Shown here: in pieces, positions 15,758 through 24,595 of the stretch
How the letters are laid out: each line of letters starts with the position of its first letter
How positions within the stretch are numbered: position 1 is the stretch's first letter
Assembly (NCBI GenBank): GCA_938043965.1
Contig: CALIQQ010000020.1
Location: 1 to 48,612 of the forward strand
Reading direction: 5' to 3'
Source: an uncultured Candidatus Saccharibacteria bacterium
GTDB taxonomy: Bacteria; Patescibacteriota; Saccharimonadia; Saccharimonadales; Saccharimonadaceae
Length of the DNA: 48,612 nt
Translations under genes and position numbers: made by a program
The notes under the pieces: model-generated
Told to the model about the DNA's origin: nothing
Databases searched by the model: none
What the model saw: the letters and a program-made list of their open reading frames with translations, nothing else

Positions 15758-16539
15758 TGTCCGATCATATCGTTTTACGTAGAGGACGTAATGTTCTAAG
15801 TTCAATTTTACATGTCGCCCTCAACATTGCACTCGCAGTTGGCTCCGTCCTAATTACTTGGGCCACAAAGAGCCCTGTTATCGGCCTCTCACTCGTCCTT
15901 ATCTCAAAATGGCGCACCTTTGCTGTACGTCCTCACTATTTAGAGCTTAACATTAAAGCTAATTTAGTCGACCTGATCGTTGGTTGCTCATTCGTGCTCA
16001 TTGCCTATTGTTCCGGACTGGTTTTTCTACCAATTCATTTAATTTTAATGGTGCTCTATTCGTTTTGGCTTATCTTTTTGAAGCCTCGCTCAAGTGAATT
16101 ATCAGCCAATCTCCAGTCGCTTTGGGCTATCTTTTTTGGTACTACTGCTCTCGTCTTAATTTCAGCTAACGCTAACGCCATTTTCATGGCACTTGGTGGA
16201 CTATTTATTGGCTACTCGGCCGTCCGTCATGTTTTAGTTCAGGGTGACGACAAAGATTACGGCATCATCATCATGGCTAGCGCGATCATCTCCGCTGAAC
16301 TTGCTTGGCTCGCCCACTCTTGGCTCATCGTTTATTCGTTTGATAGCCTAGGTGTCATTATTCCGCAGCTCTCTGTCGTCATGACTATAGTCGCCGCACT
16401 TTTTAGTCGGATCTCCAAGTCACTCAAGCAAAATGACGGTCAACTAAACTGGTCCGAGATTAGCATGCCAACTATCTTTGCTACACTTACCCTAATTTTA
16501 ATTTTAGTTTGGTTTAGTCAACCAGTATTTAACATTTAA
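15757..16539 (+). CDS. Polytopic membrane protein of unknown function
   Basis: 260 residues with about seven to eight hydrophobic segments and short loops (HIVLRRGRNVL start, KPRSSELSAN middle, SRISKSLKQNDGQLN late). No family is recognised and no catalytic motif is seen. Translation is probably coupled to lepB (TAATG overlap), and htrA follows after nine bases, so it belongs to an export or envelope quality-control unit. Confidence 0.8.
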   Translation: MSDHIVLRRGRNVLSSILHVALNIALAVGSVLITWATKSPVIGLSLVLISKWRTFAVRPHYLELNIKANLVDLIVGCSFVLIAYCSGLVFLPIHLILMVLYSFWLIFLKPRSSELSANLQSLWAIFFGTTALVLISANANAIFMALGGLFIGYSAVRHVLVQGDDKDYGIIIMASAIISAELAWLAHSWLIVYSFDSLGVIIPQLSVVMTIVAALFSRISKSLKQNDGQLNWSEISMPTIFATLTLILILVWFSQPVFNI

Positions 16540-16548
16540 GGAGGAATT

Positions 16549-17859
16549 ATGAAAGAAGAAAAATCAAAAACGACAGAAGCTGCAACTAAAGCAGTAGATT
16601 CGGAAAAATCTTTGGCCGTTGAAACTGTCGAAGCTGTCGAAGCTACTGCTAAAGCAGCGGAACCCGAAAAGTCCGTAGCTACTAAGTCCGAAAAAATCGA
16701 AAGATCCACCGAGGATAGCAATATGGCACCAATCGCTACGAAGCCAGAAGCTAAAAATGAGAACAATCATTTTATCCAGATTCTAACCCTAATCGTCGCA
16801 ATCAGCAGTCTCGGACTTGGCATCTATAATTATCACCATTCTGGCAATGTCACAAATTATCACTACAATAGCGACGGCAATTCACGCTCATTTGAAGCTG
16901 GCCAGATTACTGACATTGTCGAAAAAGTTTCCGACAGCGTCGTCTCTATCACTACGGAGTCTCGCACCCAAAGCTGGATTGGCAATACTCAAAATAGTAA
17001 AGCTGCCGGCACTGGCTTCATTATTTCCAAAGATGGCTACATCATGACTAATAAACATGTCGTGGAAGGAGCAAAAACCGTTAATGTCACCTTAAATGAT
17101 GGTAAAACCTATCAAAATGTCGAGGTAATCGGTACTGACCCACTTAACGACTCCGCCATTCTAAAGGTAAAGGATCCGGAAAATTTCAAGCCTGTCACTC
17201 TTGGTGATAGTAAGACCATTCGCTCCGGTCAGTCGGTCGTCGTCATTGGCAACGCTCTTGGTGAATACTCAAACTCCGTCACTTCTGGCATCATCTCTGG
17301 CACAGGTCGCGAATTGATCGCTTCCGATTCGACTGGCTCCGCTTACGAAAAATTATCTGACATGATTCAAACCGATGCCGCCATCAACGGCGGTAATTCC
17401 GGTGGCCCAATCGTCAACGCCGCTGGAGAAGTGATTGGCATTGCAACAGCCTACGCTTCTAGCTCACAAACCGTAGGCTTCGCTATTCCTATTGCAAACG
17501 TTAAGGGTATTATTAAACATGTTCTTGAGTCCGGCAAATTCGAACGTGCAGTTCTCGGCGTACAATATCAGCCAATCACGCCAAAGCTTGCGGCTGAAAA
17601 ACAACTGCCAGTTAAAGCTGGGGCTTATCTCAGCAATTCTGGAGACACTGCGCCATTTCTATCCGGTAGCGCAGCCGAAGCTGCTGGGCTTAAGCCAGGC
17701 GACATCATTACTGAAGTTGATGGCATTAAAATCGGTCAAGCCGGCAGTCTATCGACTTTAATTGGAGAACATGCAGTTGGCGAAACCGTCACTTTAAAGG
17801 TTCTTCGCGGCAGCCAAGAGCAACTCATCAAAGTTACTCTAAAAGCCTATCAGAATTAA
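16549..17859 (+). CDS. HtrA/DegP-like serine protease with PDZ domain
   Basis: 436 residues. A Lys/Glu/Ala-rich cytoplasmic segment (1-73) precedes one membrane span (~75-96). The trypsin-like domain has the triad His170 (TNKHVV), Asp201 (NDSAIL) and Ser284 (GGNSGGP). A C-terminal PDZ domain follows (LKPGDIITEVDG). It is a membrane-bound protease/chaperone for misfolded envelope proteins. Ribosome binding site AAGGAGGA. The neighbours lepB and a membrane protein fit that role. Confidence 0.94.
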   Translation: MKEEKSKTTEAATKAVDSEKSLAVETVEAVEATAKAAEPEKSVATKSEKIERSTEDSNMAPIATKPEAKNENNHFIQILTLIVAISSLGLGIYNYHHSGNVTNYHYNSDGNSRSFEAGQITDIVEKVSDSVVSITTESRTQSWIGNTQNSKAAGTGFIISKDGYIMTNKHVVEGAKTVNVTLNDGKTYQNVEVIGTDPLNDSAILKVKDPENFKPVTLGDSKTIRSGQSVVVIGNALGEYSNSVTSGIISGTGRELIASDSTGSAYEKLSDMIQTDAAINGGNSGGPIVNAAGEVIGIATAYASSSQTVGFAIPIANVKGIIKHVLESGKFERAVLGVQYQPITPKLAAEKQLPVKAGAYLSNSGDTAPFLSGSAAEAAGLKPGDIITEVDGIKIGQAGSLSTLIGEHAVGETVTLKVLRGSQEQLIKVTLKAYQN

Positions 17860-17870
17860 CTCATGATACT

Positions 17871-17897
17871 AAAAACTCCCGATTTCGGGAGTTTTTC
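17871..17897. terminator. Bidirectional terminator between htrA and prmC
   Basis: Stem AAAAACTCCCGA/TCGGGAGTTTTT flanked by A and T runs. It can serve both converging genes. Confidence 0.9.
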
Positions 17898-17942
17898 TGT
17901 AGTTGAGCCCATTCTCGCGCTCTAAATCATTTTCAGTAACAC

Positions 17943-18749
17943 TCAATAACTAAACCCTAACATGTATTTTTGATAGGCGATTAGCTTAAAACCTCGCTCA
18001 GAAGCATATTTAATAATTGCTTCATTCTGGAGTACGTCCGCCTCAATAATTAAAAATCGTTTTTTCTCATCTATTTTGCGTGCAGAAATTTGGTCAAATA
18101 ATTGCTTAATTAGTTTCAAGCCACCGTCACCAGCATATAGCGCTAGCGCCGGCTCATATTTTAGACTTGGACTTAAGAAATCCCAGTTTACATCAACATA
18201 GGGAAGATTGGCTGTCATAATATCCGGCAAACCCTCTACTTGTGCCAGCAAATCTGATTCATAAAAAGTCACCCCCGCCATCAATCGCTCAGCATTTAGT
18301 TTTGCCACCGCTAATGCATTTTTTGATATATCTGTACCAAAAACTCTAGATCCCAAACCCCTCTGTTTTAGCTCCAATTTTAATGTAATCGGAATACAAC
18401 CTGAACCAGTACCGATATCAATAATTGTCGGTTCCAACATTTTTTCCGCTGCGACAATATCCAGCACCTCCGTCACTATCTGTTCCGTTTCTACTCTCGG
18501 AATTAACACATTTTGATCTACGTAAAAATCCCGGCCATAAAACTCTTTCTTCTTTAAAATATAAGCTAGTGGCAAGCCGGTTTTTCGTCGCGCTAACATT
18601 ACATCTAGTTTTGACGTGTCATAGTCTTTATTCTCATTCAATATAACCTCAGTGCGATCTTTAAAATTTAGGGCATGCACTGCGATTAACTCAGCATCTA
18701 AACTATCAATCTCGGTCTTGGCTCTTTTTAGCCAATCTGCCAATCTCAC
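17943..18749 (-). CDS. prmC: Peptide chain release factor N5-glutamine methyltransferase PrmC
   Basis: 268 residues. An N-terminal helical part precedes a Rossmann SAM-binding domain with IDIGTGSGCI. The catalytic tetrad usually NPPY is NLPY here (ANLPYVDVNW). It methylates the Gln of the GGQ motif in release factors. GTG start; the preceding prfA stop TAG shares a base with it (TAGTG), so the methyltransferase is coupled to its substrate gene. Confidence 0.93.
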   Translation of the reverse strand: MRLADWLKRAKTEIDSLDAELIAVHALNFKDRTEVILNENKDYDTSKLDVMLARRKTGLPLAYILKKKEFYGRDFYVDQNVLIPRVETEQIVTEVLDIVAAEKMLEPTIIDIGTGSGCIPITLKLELKQRGLGSRVFGTDISKNALAVAKLNAERLMAGVTFYESDLLAQVEGLPDIMTANLPYVDVNWDFLSPSLKYEPALALYAGDGGLKLIKQLFDQISARKIDEKKRFLIIEADVLQNEAIIKYASERGFKLIAYQKYMLGFSY

Positions 18750-19807
18750 TATTTATTCGCCTCTTCCCGCATAAACTCGCGCTCATTCTTCTGCAGCTCC
18801 AGCACAATATCTTCAATATTGCCATCCATCGCCGCCGTAATGTTCGATCGACTATAATGAATTCTGTGATCGGTAATTCGATCTTGCGGAAAATTATAAG
18901 TGCGGATTTTTTCTGAACGATCGCCCGTACCAATCAAAGATTTCCGTGCTTCCGAGGCACTAGCCTGATCTTCCAAGCGCTTCTTTTCAGCTAAGCGCGA
19001 CCTTAAAACGTTAAGCGCCTTAATACGGTTTTGCTGTTGCGAGCGCTCATCTTGCATCGCCACCACCACACCAGTCGGCAAATGTGTAATACGCACTGCT
19101 GAGTCGGTTGTATTAACACCCTGTCCACCGTGCCCTCCCGCTCGATAAATATCGATCCTTAGGTCTTCTGGTTTAATTTCAAATTCTGTTTCTGGAATTT
19201 CTGGCAATACCGCCACCGTTACCGTTGAAGTATGAATGCGCCCTTGCGACTCGGTTATCGGAATGCGCTGGACTCGATGTACCCCACCTTCAAACTTTAG
19301 CTGTCCATATGGACGTTCGCCGGAAATTCTCACAATCACTTCCTTCATTCCGCCCGCCTCGTTTTCATTTTGTGACACCAGCTCGGCCTTTAAATTATGG
19401 GTTTCGGCATACCTCAAATACATGCGATATAATTCACTCGCAAACAACGAAGCCTCATCTCCGCCCGCTCCAGCTCGAATTTCCATAATCACCGGCTTAT
19501 CGTCATTCGGATCATGTGGAATTAACATCTCTTCTAGAGTAGCCACATTTTCTGCAATCTTACCCTTCGCTACCTCAATATCATTTTTCGCCATTTCACC
19601 AAGTTCAGCATCATTAAGCAACTCCTCAGCTTCAGTAATATTCTTTTCTAGTTGCTCATTTTCTTTTGCTAATTTCAGAATCTCATTCAACTCCGATAGT
19701 CGCTTTGACTTGGAAGCAAATTCAGGGTCCGCATAAGCATCCGGCTGCGCCAAAAAATCCATGATCCCCTTGACTTCGTCTTCATATTTTTGTATATTAA
19801 AATCCAT
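18749..19807 (-). CDS. prfA: Peptide chain release factor 1
   Basis: 352 residues. It has the RF1-type codon-recognition motif PIT (183-185, within RVQRIPITESQGRIHTS) and GGQ at 227-229 (AGGHGGQGVNTTD). It releases at UAA and UAG. RF1 rather than RF2 is shown by P-x-T in place of SPF. It forms an operon with prmC. The promoter lies just upstream. Confidence 0.97.
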   Translation of the reverse strand: MDFNIQKYEDEVKGIMDFLAQPDAYADPEFASKSKRLSELNEILKLAKENEQLEKNITEAEELLNDAELGEMAKNDIEVAKGKIAENVATLEEMLIPHDPNDDKPVIMEIRAGAGGDEASLFASELYRMYLRYAETHNLKAELVSQNENEAGGMKEVIVRISGERPYGQLKFEGGVHRVQRIPITESQGRIHTSTVTVAVLPEIPETEFEIKPEDLRIDIYRAGGHGGQGVNTTDSAVRITHLPTGVVVAMQDERSQQQNRIKALNVLRSRLAEKKRLEDQASASEARKSLIGTGDRSEKIRTYNFPQDRITDHRIHYSRSNITAAMDGNIEDIVLELQKNEREFMREEANK

Positions 19808-19825
19808 ATAATATATATTATAGCA
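19808..19825 (-). promoter_or_regulatory. Promoter of prfA-prmC
   Basis: On the minus strand TGC-TATAAT (-10 at 19822-19817) lies nine bases before the ATG at 19807. At most a few untranslated bases are expected. Confidence 0.5.
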
Positions 19826-19834
19826 TATCTATAC

Positions 19835-19911
19835 GGTTCCTTAGCTCAGTTGGCTAGAGCGCACGATTCACATTCGTGAGGTCACAGGTTCGAGCCCTGT
19901 AGGAACCACCA
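19835..19911 (+). tRNA. tRNA-Val (anticodon CAC)
   Basis: Full cloverleaf: acceptor GGTTCCT/AGGAACC, D-arm GCTCAGTTGGCTAGAGC, anticodon stem CACGA/TCGTG with loop TTCACAT (anticodon CAC, reads GUG), T-arm ACAGG-TTCGAGC-CCTGT, discriminator A, and an encoded CCA end. Confidence 0.95.
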
Positions 19912-19947
19912 AATTTATAAATAAATCTTGCTATTTTTCACACTATC

Positions 19948-19967
19948 TGATATACTGAGAAGTAATT
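19948..19967 (+). promoter_or_regulatory. Promoter of rpmE
   Basis: TGA-TATACT (-10 at 19951-19956) lies eleven bases before the ATG at 19968. Confidence 0.5.
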
Positions 19968-20300
19968 ATGAGTAAAAAAGAATTGCATCCTAAAGATTAT
20001 CGTTTTGTAGTTTTTTCTGACGAAGCTGCAAAATTCTCTTTCCTTACTCGCTCTACTGCGAAAAGTGATGAGACTATCAAATGGACTGACGGCAACGAAT
20101 ATCCACTCGTGAAGATTCAGATTTCTTCTGCATCACACCCATTCTTCACTGGCGAAGAAAAGATTATCGATACCGAAGGTCGCGTGGACCGCTTCAAAGC
20201 TCGTGCTGCTCGTGCTGCTGCACTCAAAGAACAGCTCAGCTCTAAAGCTCGCAAGGCTGAAAAAGAAGCAAAGCGTAAAGCTGAAAAAGAAGAAAAATAA
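19968..20300 (+). CDS. rpmE2: 50S ribosomal protein L31 type B with basic tail
   Basis: 110 residues. The first ~80 match type B L31: ELHPKDYRFVVFSDE, FLTRSTAKSDETI, YPLVKIQISSASHPFFTGEEK. It has no zinc-binding Cys, which defines the zinc-independent type B form. The final ~30 residues are a Lys/Ala/Glu-rich tail. In bacteria carrying both forms, type B is used under zinc limitation; here only this one is visible. Confidence 0.95.
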   Translation: MSKKELHPKDYRFVVFSDEAAKFSFLTRSTAKSDETIKWTDGNEYPLVKIQISSASHPFFTGEEKIIDTEGRVDRFKARAARAAALKEQLSSKARKAEKEAKRKAEKEEK

Positions 20301-20304
20301 TCTC

Positions 20305-20331
20305 AAAAATCTCCCATCGGGGAGATTTTTT
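20305..20331 (+). terminator. Terminator after rpmE
   Basis: Stem AAAAATCTCCC/GGGAGATTTTT with a four-base loop and T run. Confidence 0.88.
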
Positions 20332-20355
20332 GTGCTTGCCAAACCTCTAAAAATA

Positions 20356-20444
20356 TGCTAATATAAAACGGTAAAACTATTAATGAAACAACTTTGTGAG
20401 GTTTTCCTGAAAATCTAATTCGCAAAGTGAAGGGAAAGGAAAAC
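20356..20444 (+). promoter_or_regulatory. rpsB promoter and structured leader
   Basis: TGC-TAATAT (-10 at 20359-20364) starts a ~75-base leader. Helix ACTTTGTG (20391-20398)/CGCAAAGT (20421-20428) encloses a second hairpin (GTTTTC/GAAAAT). The ribosome binding site AGGGAAAGGA follows straight after. It is a candidate S2 autoregulatory leader; not tested against a model. Confidence 0.45.
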
Positions 20445-21131
20445 ATGTCAGTAACCGTAGACATGAAAGCGCTCCTTGAAGCAGGGGCACACTTTGGTCA
20501 CAAGACCAGCCGTTGGCATCCAAAGATGGCTAACTATATTCATAGCAAGCGTCAAGATGCTCACATTATTAACCTCGAAAAAACCGTTGAAGGCCTCGAC
20601 GCCGCTCTCGCAAAAACTGCTGAGCTCGTCAAAAGCGGCAAAAAGGTTCTTTTCGTTGGTACTAAAAAACAAGTTAAAGAATCAGTCCAAGCTGCTGCTG
20701 AATCAGTTGAAATGCCATACGTCACCGTACGTTGGGTTGGTGGTACCTTAACTAACGTCGACACCATCAACCGTCAGATTAAAAAGGTAAAAGATCTCGA
20801 ACGCCGCATGAAGAGCGGTGAACTTGAAGCTCGTTACTCAAAACTTGAGGTTCAGCGTTTCCAGGAAGAAATCACTACTTTGAACGAACGCTACGGCGGT
20901 ATCAAAGACATGAATGAACAGCCAGCTGCTGTTATTATCGTTGACGCAGCCGATGATAAAAATGCGATTCGTGAAGCTAAAAATCTTCACATTCCAGTCA
21001 TCGCCATCTGTGATACGAATATGGACCCTAGCGATATCGACTATGTTATCCCTGCTAACGATGACTCAATCAAGGCAGTAAAACTTATTCTTGACTACTT
21101 TGTCGAAACTATCAAAGAAGCTAAAAAATAA
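20445..21131 (+). CDS. rpsB: 30S ribosomal protein S2
   Basis: 228 residues. Typical start VTVDMKALLEAGAHFGHKTSRWHPKM and core VRWVGGTLTN, DAADDKNAIREAKNLHIPVIAICDTNMDP. S2 binds late on the small subunit head. The ATG at 20445 follows AGGGAAAGG; an in-frame GTG at 20427 would put this site inside the gene. tsf follows after 12 bases, the usual pair. Confidence 0.98.
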   Translation: MSVTVDMKALLEAGAHFGHKTSRWHPKMANYIHSKRQDAHIINLEKTVEGLDAALAKTAELVKSGKKVLFVGTKKQVKESVQAAAESVEMPYVTVRWVGGTLTNVDTINRQIKKVKDLERRMKSGELEARYSKLEVQRFQEEITTLNERYGGIKDMNEQPAAVIIVDAADDKNAIREAKNLHIPVIAICDTNMDPSDIDYVIPANDDSIKAVKLILDYFVETIKEAKK

Positions 21132-21143
21132 ATAGGAGGCCTT

Positions 21144-21734
21144 ATGGCAAACATTGATATTGAAGCAATCAAAAAACTCAAAGAACTTTCTGGCGTTGGT
21201 CTGACTGATGCTAAAAATGCACTCGTTGAAGCCGATGGCGATTTCGATAAAGCACTCGAAGCAATGCGCAAAAAAGGTCTTACCAAAGCTGAGAAGCGTG
21301 GTGACCGTGAAACTCGCGAAGGTTTAGTGGATTCATACATTCACGACGGACGTATTGGTGCTATCGTCGAATTGAACTGCGAAACTTCATTTGTGGCTAA
21401 AACTGATGAGTTCAAAGACCTCGCTCATAAAATTGCAATGCAAGTTGCATCAATGGCTCCACTTTACGTTTCAGAAGAAGACATTCCTGAAGCAGCTAAG
21501 GCAGCTAAGTTAAAAGAGCTTGAAGAAAATTTCAAAGGTCCTGAAAAAATGAAGGAGCAAATTCTTGGCGGTCAAATCAAAAAAGCTTTCTCGGACAAAG
21601 TCCTACTTGATCAGCCTTACATTCTTGACGATTCAAAAACTGTCGCAGAATATATTAAGGACAATATCGCTAAAACTGGTGAAAATATCACCATCAAGCA
21701 ATTCAAGCGCATCGAACTTGGCGTCACTGAATAA
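21144..21734 (+). CDS. tsf: Elongation factor Ts (short form)
   Basis: 196 residues. The N-terminal UBA-like part (IKKLKELSGVGLTDAKNALVEADGDFDKA) is followed by the core with VELNCETSFVAKTDEF. It exchanges GDP on EF-Tu. The length matches short EF-Ts with one core repeat rather than the ~280-residue enterobacterial form. Ribosome binding site AGGAGG. Confidence 0.97.
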   Translation: MANIDIEAIKKLKELSGVGLTDAKNALVEADGDFDKALEAMRKKGLTKAEKRGDRETREGLVDSYIHDGRIGAIVELNCETSFVAKTDEFKDLAHKIAMQVASMAPLYVSEEDIPEAAKAAKLKELEENFKGPEKMKEQILGGQIKKAFSDKVLLDQPYILDDSKTVAEYIKDNIAKTGENITIKQFKRIELGVTE

Positions 21735-21746
21735 ATTAAGCCAATC

Positions 21747-21775
21747 AAAATAGCCCCCAACGGGGCTATTTTTTA
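21747..21775 (+). terminator. Terminator after tsf
   Basis: Stem AAAATAGCCCC/GGGGCTATTTTT with T run. The rseP -10 begins directly after it. Confidence 0.9.
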
Positions 21776-21790
21776 TGCTATAATCTACTT
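21776..21790 (+). promoter_or_regulatory. Near-leaderless promoter of rseP
   Basis: TGC-TATAAT (-10 at 21779-21784) lies six bases before the ATG at 21791. Its -35 region would lie inside the tsf terminator. Confidence 0.6.
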
Positions 21791-23131
21791 ATGAATATAT
21801 TTTTAGGTGTTTTGCTCGGTATTTTTGTGATGACACTAGTTGTCACAATCCATGAATTCGGTCATTTTATTATTGCTAAACGTAATGGGGTTAGAGTCAA
21901 GGAATTTGGCATCGGCTTTCCGCCAAAAGCTAAGGCTTGGTTGCATATTCCAGTCAAAGAAGTTGAACGCTACTGTCAAGAATTTAGTTTCAGTGCCAAG
22001 AAGACTGCTCAATTTCTAGAGCGCGCAAAGAAGCGACATAAAGATCAATTCATTTGGATTCCTTTACCGAAAAATTACTGGTACAAAAAAACCGATGCTG
22101 GACTCGAGCTCGCCGAGTACCCTTATCTTATTTTCAGTCTCAATTTTCTCCCGATTGGCGGCTTCTGTCAAATGGATGGTGAGACTAATGTCGACACCAG
22201 AAAAGGTACTTTTGGTGCAGCTTCACTCTGGAGTAAAACTAAAATCCTCTTCGCCGGTGTTATTATGAACTGGCTACTCGCCTTCGTCATTTTAACCATC
22301 TTAGCCTGGACGGGATTACCGGAACTCTTTAAAAATCAATATCGCATCGAAAGCGACACTTTCTATACCGAAACAAGTTCGGTAGTTGTCAACGAAGTTT
22401 TCGAAAACACTCCAGCTAAAGCATCTGGTCTTGAGAAGTTTGATCAAATTCTTGAAATTAGTTCAAACACTGAGACTAAAAAAATTCAGTCTTCTAAAGA
22501 TTTGCAGGAATTCAATCAAAGGCATCTTGGCGAAACTGTCACCTATAAGATTTTAAAACCAGGCCAATCCGATCTCATTCAGCACGAAATCAAACTAAAT
22601 ACTGCTGACTCAAAATATGCACTCGGCATCTCCATGACTGAACAGGGAAGCACTAAATACCGCACCACCTGGTCCGCGCCGATCGTCGCTCTAGTAAACA
22701 CCGTCCAATTAACTGGTGAGACTTACCGAGGTATTGGACAACTGGTTGGCGACGCTCTCTCTGGATTCTTCAATCAGTTCAGTTCTGACCCAGAAGTTAA
22801 AGCCGTTGCCAAGGCCAAACTTGAAGCCGCCGGCGATTCAGTCTCCGGACCAGTCGGCATCATCGGTGTCCTCTTCCCGGCCATTGCTCAAACTGGATTA
22901 ACCAACATCCTCCTTCTGGCGGCCATCATTTCAATCTCACTAGCCTGCATGAACGTCTTGCCTATTCCAGCTCTTGACGGCGGACGTTGGCTTCTCATCG
23001 CTCTCTTTAGATTCCTGAAACGGCCACTCACTCCAGAGACTGAAAGTAAAATCGTTAGCGGTGCCTTCATGGCGCTCCTAGTACTTGCAGCACTAATCAC
23101 CATTCTCGACGTCACTAAAATTTTGAGGTAA
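21791..23131 (+). CDS. rseP: Site-2 protease (RseP family intramembrane metalloprotease)
   Basis: 446 residues. Zinc motif HEFGH at 21-25 in the first membrane segment, FLPIGGFCQMDGE, a PDZ-like central domain (~200-275), and LPIPALDGGRW in a late segment, giving the third zinc ligand. It cuts membrane proteins within the bilayer, for instance anti-sigma factors or signal-peptide remnants; no anti-sigma partner is seen here. An insert after the first segment (~45-100) makes it longer than minimal members. A CPBP protease follows after one base. Confidence 0.94.
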   Translation: MNIFLGVLLGIFVMTLVVTIHEFGHFIIAKRNGVRVKEFGIGFPPKAKAWLHIPVKEVERYCQEFSFSAKKTAQFLERAKKRHKDQFIWIPLPKNYWYKKTDAGLELAEYPYLIFSLNFLPIGGFCQMDGETNVDTRKGTFGAASLWSKTKILFAGVIMNWLLAFVILTILAWTGLPELFKNQYRIESDTFYTETSSVVVNEVFENTPAKASGLEKFDQILEISSNTETKKIQSSKDLQEFNQRHLGETVTYKILKPGQSDLIQHEIKLNTADSKYALGISMTEQGSTKYRTTWSAPIVALVNTVQLTGETYRGIGQLVGDALSGFFNQFSSDPEVKAVAKAKLEAAGDSVSGPVGIIGVLFPAIAQTGLTNILLLAAIISISLACMNVLPIPALDGGRWLLIALFRFLKRPLTPETESKIVSGAFMALLVLAALITILDVTKILR

Positions 23132-23132
23132 T

Positions 23133-23864
23133 ATGAAATTACTTCCATTCCATTTCAGAAAAACGTTCTCAAAAGATGTTTTTTACTGCCTCGGTCTAGT
23201 CTTTTGGGTTCTAATTGTTACGGTCGGCACCCAATACGTTATCACCTACGCCATGCTTTGGTTGCTCGGACGCACCAGATTAACCGAGCCGCTCTGGACT
23301 ACCGTCACGACCGCTATGGTTTACCTTGCATCTGCACTCATTATCATTCTCCTGCCTCGCTTTGGCCAAAAACTAAAATTCAGCCGCAAAGAACTTGGCT
23401 TATCTGGACTCCTCACCTATACTGATATCGGTATCGCCATTCTTGGTTACATCCTAGTTATTATTACTGCCGGTTTTATACTTACCTTACTTACCAATTT
23501 ACGCCTCATCGACGCCACCGAAGCCCAAGCCCTTAATTACCAAAACCTCACTAATGGTGCCGAGCGTGTCATTGCCTACATTGGACTTGCCATCATTGCT
23601 CCTATTGCCGAGGAAATCGTTTTTCGTGGTTGGCTTTATGGTAAGCTACGTCAAAAGATTCATCTTCTACCAGCCATTCTTTTAACGTCCATTTTATTCG
23701 GCTTCCTTCACGGACAATGGAATGTTGGCATTACGGTTGGCATCCTGAGTATAGTTAACTGTCTTGAGCGCGAATTGACTGGTACCATCTACGCCGGAAT
23801 TTTAACACATATGATTCAAAATAGCCTAGCCTTCGCCCTACTAATTCTTCGCGGACTACTTTAG
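23133..23864 (+). CDS. CPBP family intramembrane metalloprotease
   Basis: 243 residues, about seven membrane segments. Abi/CPBP motifs are present: Glu160-Glu161 with Arg165 (AEEIVFRG) and a downstream His194 (FGFLHGQW). Related to the eukaryotic CaaX protease Rce1; bacterial roles include bacteriocin self-immunity and surface protein processing, undefined here. It is adjacent to rseP, so two intramembrane proteases share a unit. Confidence 0.9.
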   Translation: MKLLPFHFRKTFSKDVFYCLGLVFWVLIVTVGTQYVITYAMLWLLGRTRLTEPLWTTVTTAMVYLASALIIILLPRFGQKLKFSRKELGLSGLLTYTDIGIAILGYILVIITAGFILTLLTNLRLIDATEAQALNYQNLTNGAERVIAYIGLAIIAPIAEEIVFRGWLYGKLRQKIHLLPAILLTSILFGFLHGQWNVGITVGILSIVNCLERELTGTIYAGILTHMIQNSLAFALLILRGLL

Positions 23865-23918
23865 CTATTCAATCTTCTTTAGTCCAACATTAAGCACATA
23901 AAATCATTTTAGCTCATC

Positions 23919-23952
23919 AAAAAAACACTACGCCCACCAGTAGTGTTTTTTG
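23919..23952. terminator. Bidirectional terminator between CPBP gene and frr
   Basis: Stem AAAAACACTAC/GTAGTGTTTTT with A and T runs on either side; the two flanking genes converge. Confidence 0.88.
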
Positions 23953-23965
23953 GATTAGTCCAGAA

Positions 23966-24511
23966 CTAAATCTTCATTACTTCTGCTTCTTTTTCTTTAA
24001 AAAGTGCGTCAACTTTATCACTAAAATCCTTAGTCATTTCATCAATTTCTTTTTCAGCACGTTTCTTCACGTCCTCTGACAAATCTGTAGCATTTTTCAA
24101 CTCTTTACGCGCATCTTCACGTACATTTCGCATACCAATTTTTGCTTCCTCAACTTTAGCGGATGCAGTTTTCACAATTTCACGACGACGCTCTTCAGTT
24201 AGAGCTGGCACCGGAACTCGCACTACACGACCATCATCTGCCGGATTTAGTCCCAAAGTCTGGTCTGCTCGAATTGCAGCACTAATCGCCTGAATGGTCG
24301 ATGGGTCAAATGGCGTCACTAAAAGCATCGTTGCATCAGCCACCGTTACATTTGCTACTTGATTTAATGGCATATATTGACCATAGGCCTCGACTTTTAC
24401 GCCGCTCAACATATCTGGGTGCGCCCGCCCCGTCCTCACTTTAGTCATCTCATTCTTAAATCTTTCAATCACCGCTTCGTAAGCTACGCGATATTCTTTA
24501 GAATCAAACAT
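23966..24511 (-). CDS. frr: Ribosome recycling factor
   Basis: 181 residues, normal length. Typical motifs: FKNEMTKVRTGRAHPDML, LNQVANVTVADATMLLVTPFDPS, LNPADDGRVVRVPVPALTEERRREIVK. It splits post-termination ribosomes with EF-G. It has an SD (GAGGAAAAA) and an extended -10 upstream on the minus strand. Confidence 0.98.
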   Translation of the reverse strand: MFDSKEYRVAYEAVIERFKNEMTKVRTGRAHPDMLSGVKVEAYGQYMPLNQVANVTVADATMLLVTPFDPSTIQAISAAIRADQTLGLNPADDGRVVRVPVPALTEERRREIVKTASAKVEEAKIGMRNVREDARKELKNATDLSEDVKKRAEKEIDEMTKDFSDKVDALFKEKEAEVMKI

Positions 24512-24534
24512 ATTTTTTCCTCTTAATTATCATC

Positions 24535-24543
24535 ATTGTATCA
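24535..24543 (-). promoter_or_regulatory. Promoter of frr
   Basis: Minus-strand TGA-TACAAT. About 23 bases separate it from the ATG, with a Shine-Dalgarno sequence between. Confidence 0.5.
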
Positions 24544-24551
24544 AATAATCC

Positions 24552-24578
24552 AAAAAACCTCCAGCACTCGGAGGTTTA
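24552..24578 (-). terminator. Terminator after greA
   Basis: Minus strand: stem AAACCTCC/GGAGGTTT with a seven-base loop and a T run. Confidence 0.85.
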
Positions 24579-24595
24579 ATGATATTTAATTCTGC

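Noticed and set aside
20427..20444. GTG start of rpsB
   Set aside because: It would place the ribosome binding site AGGGAAAGG inside the coding region.
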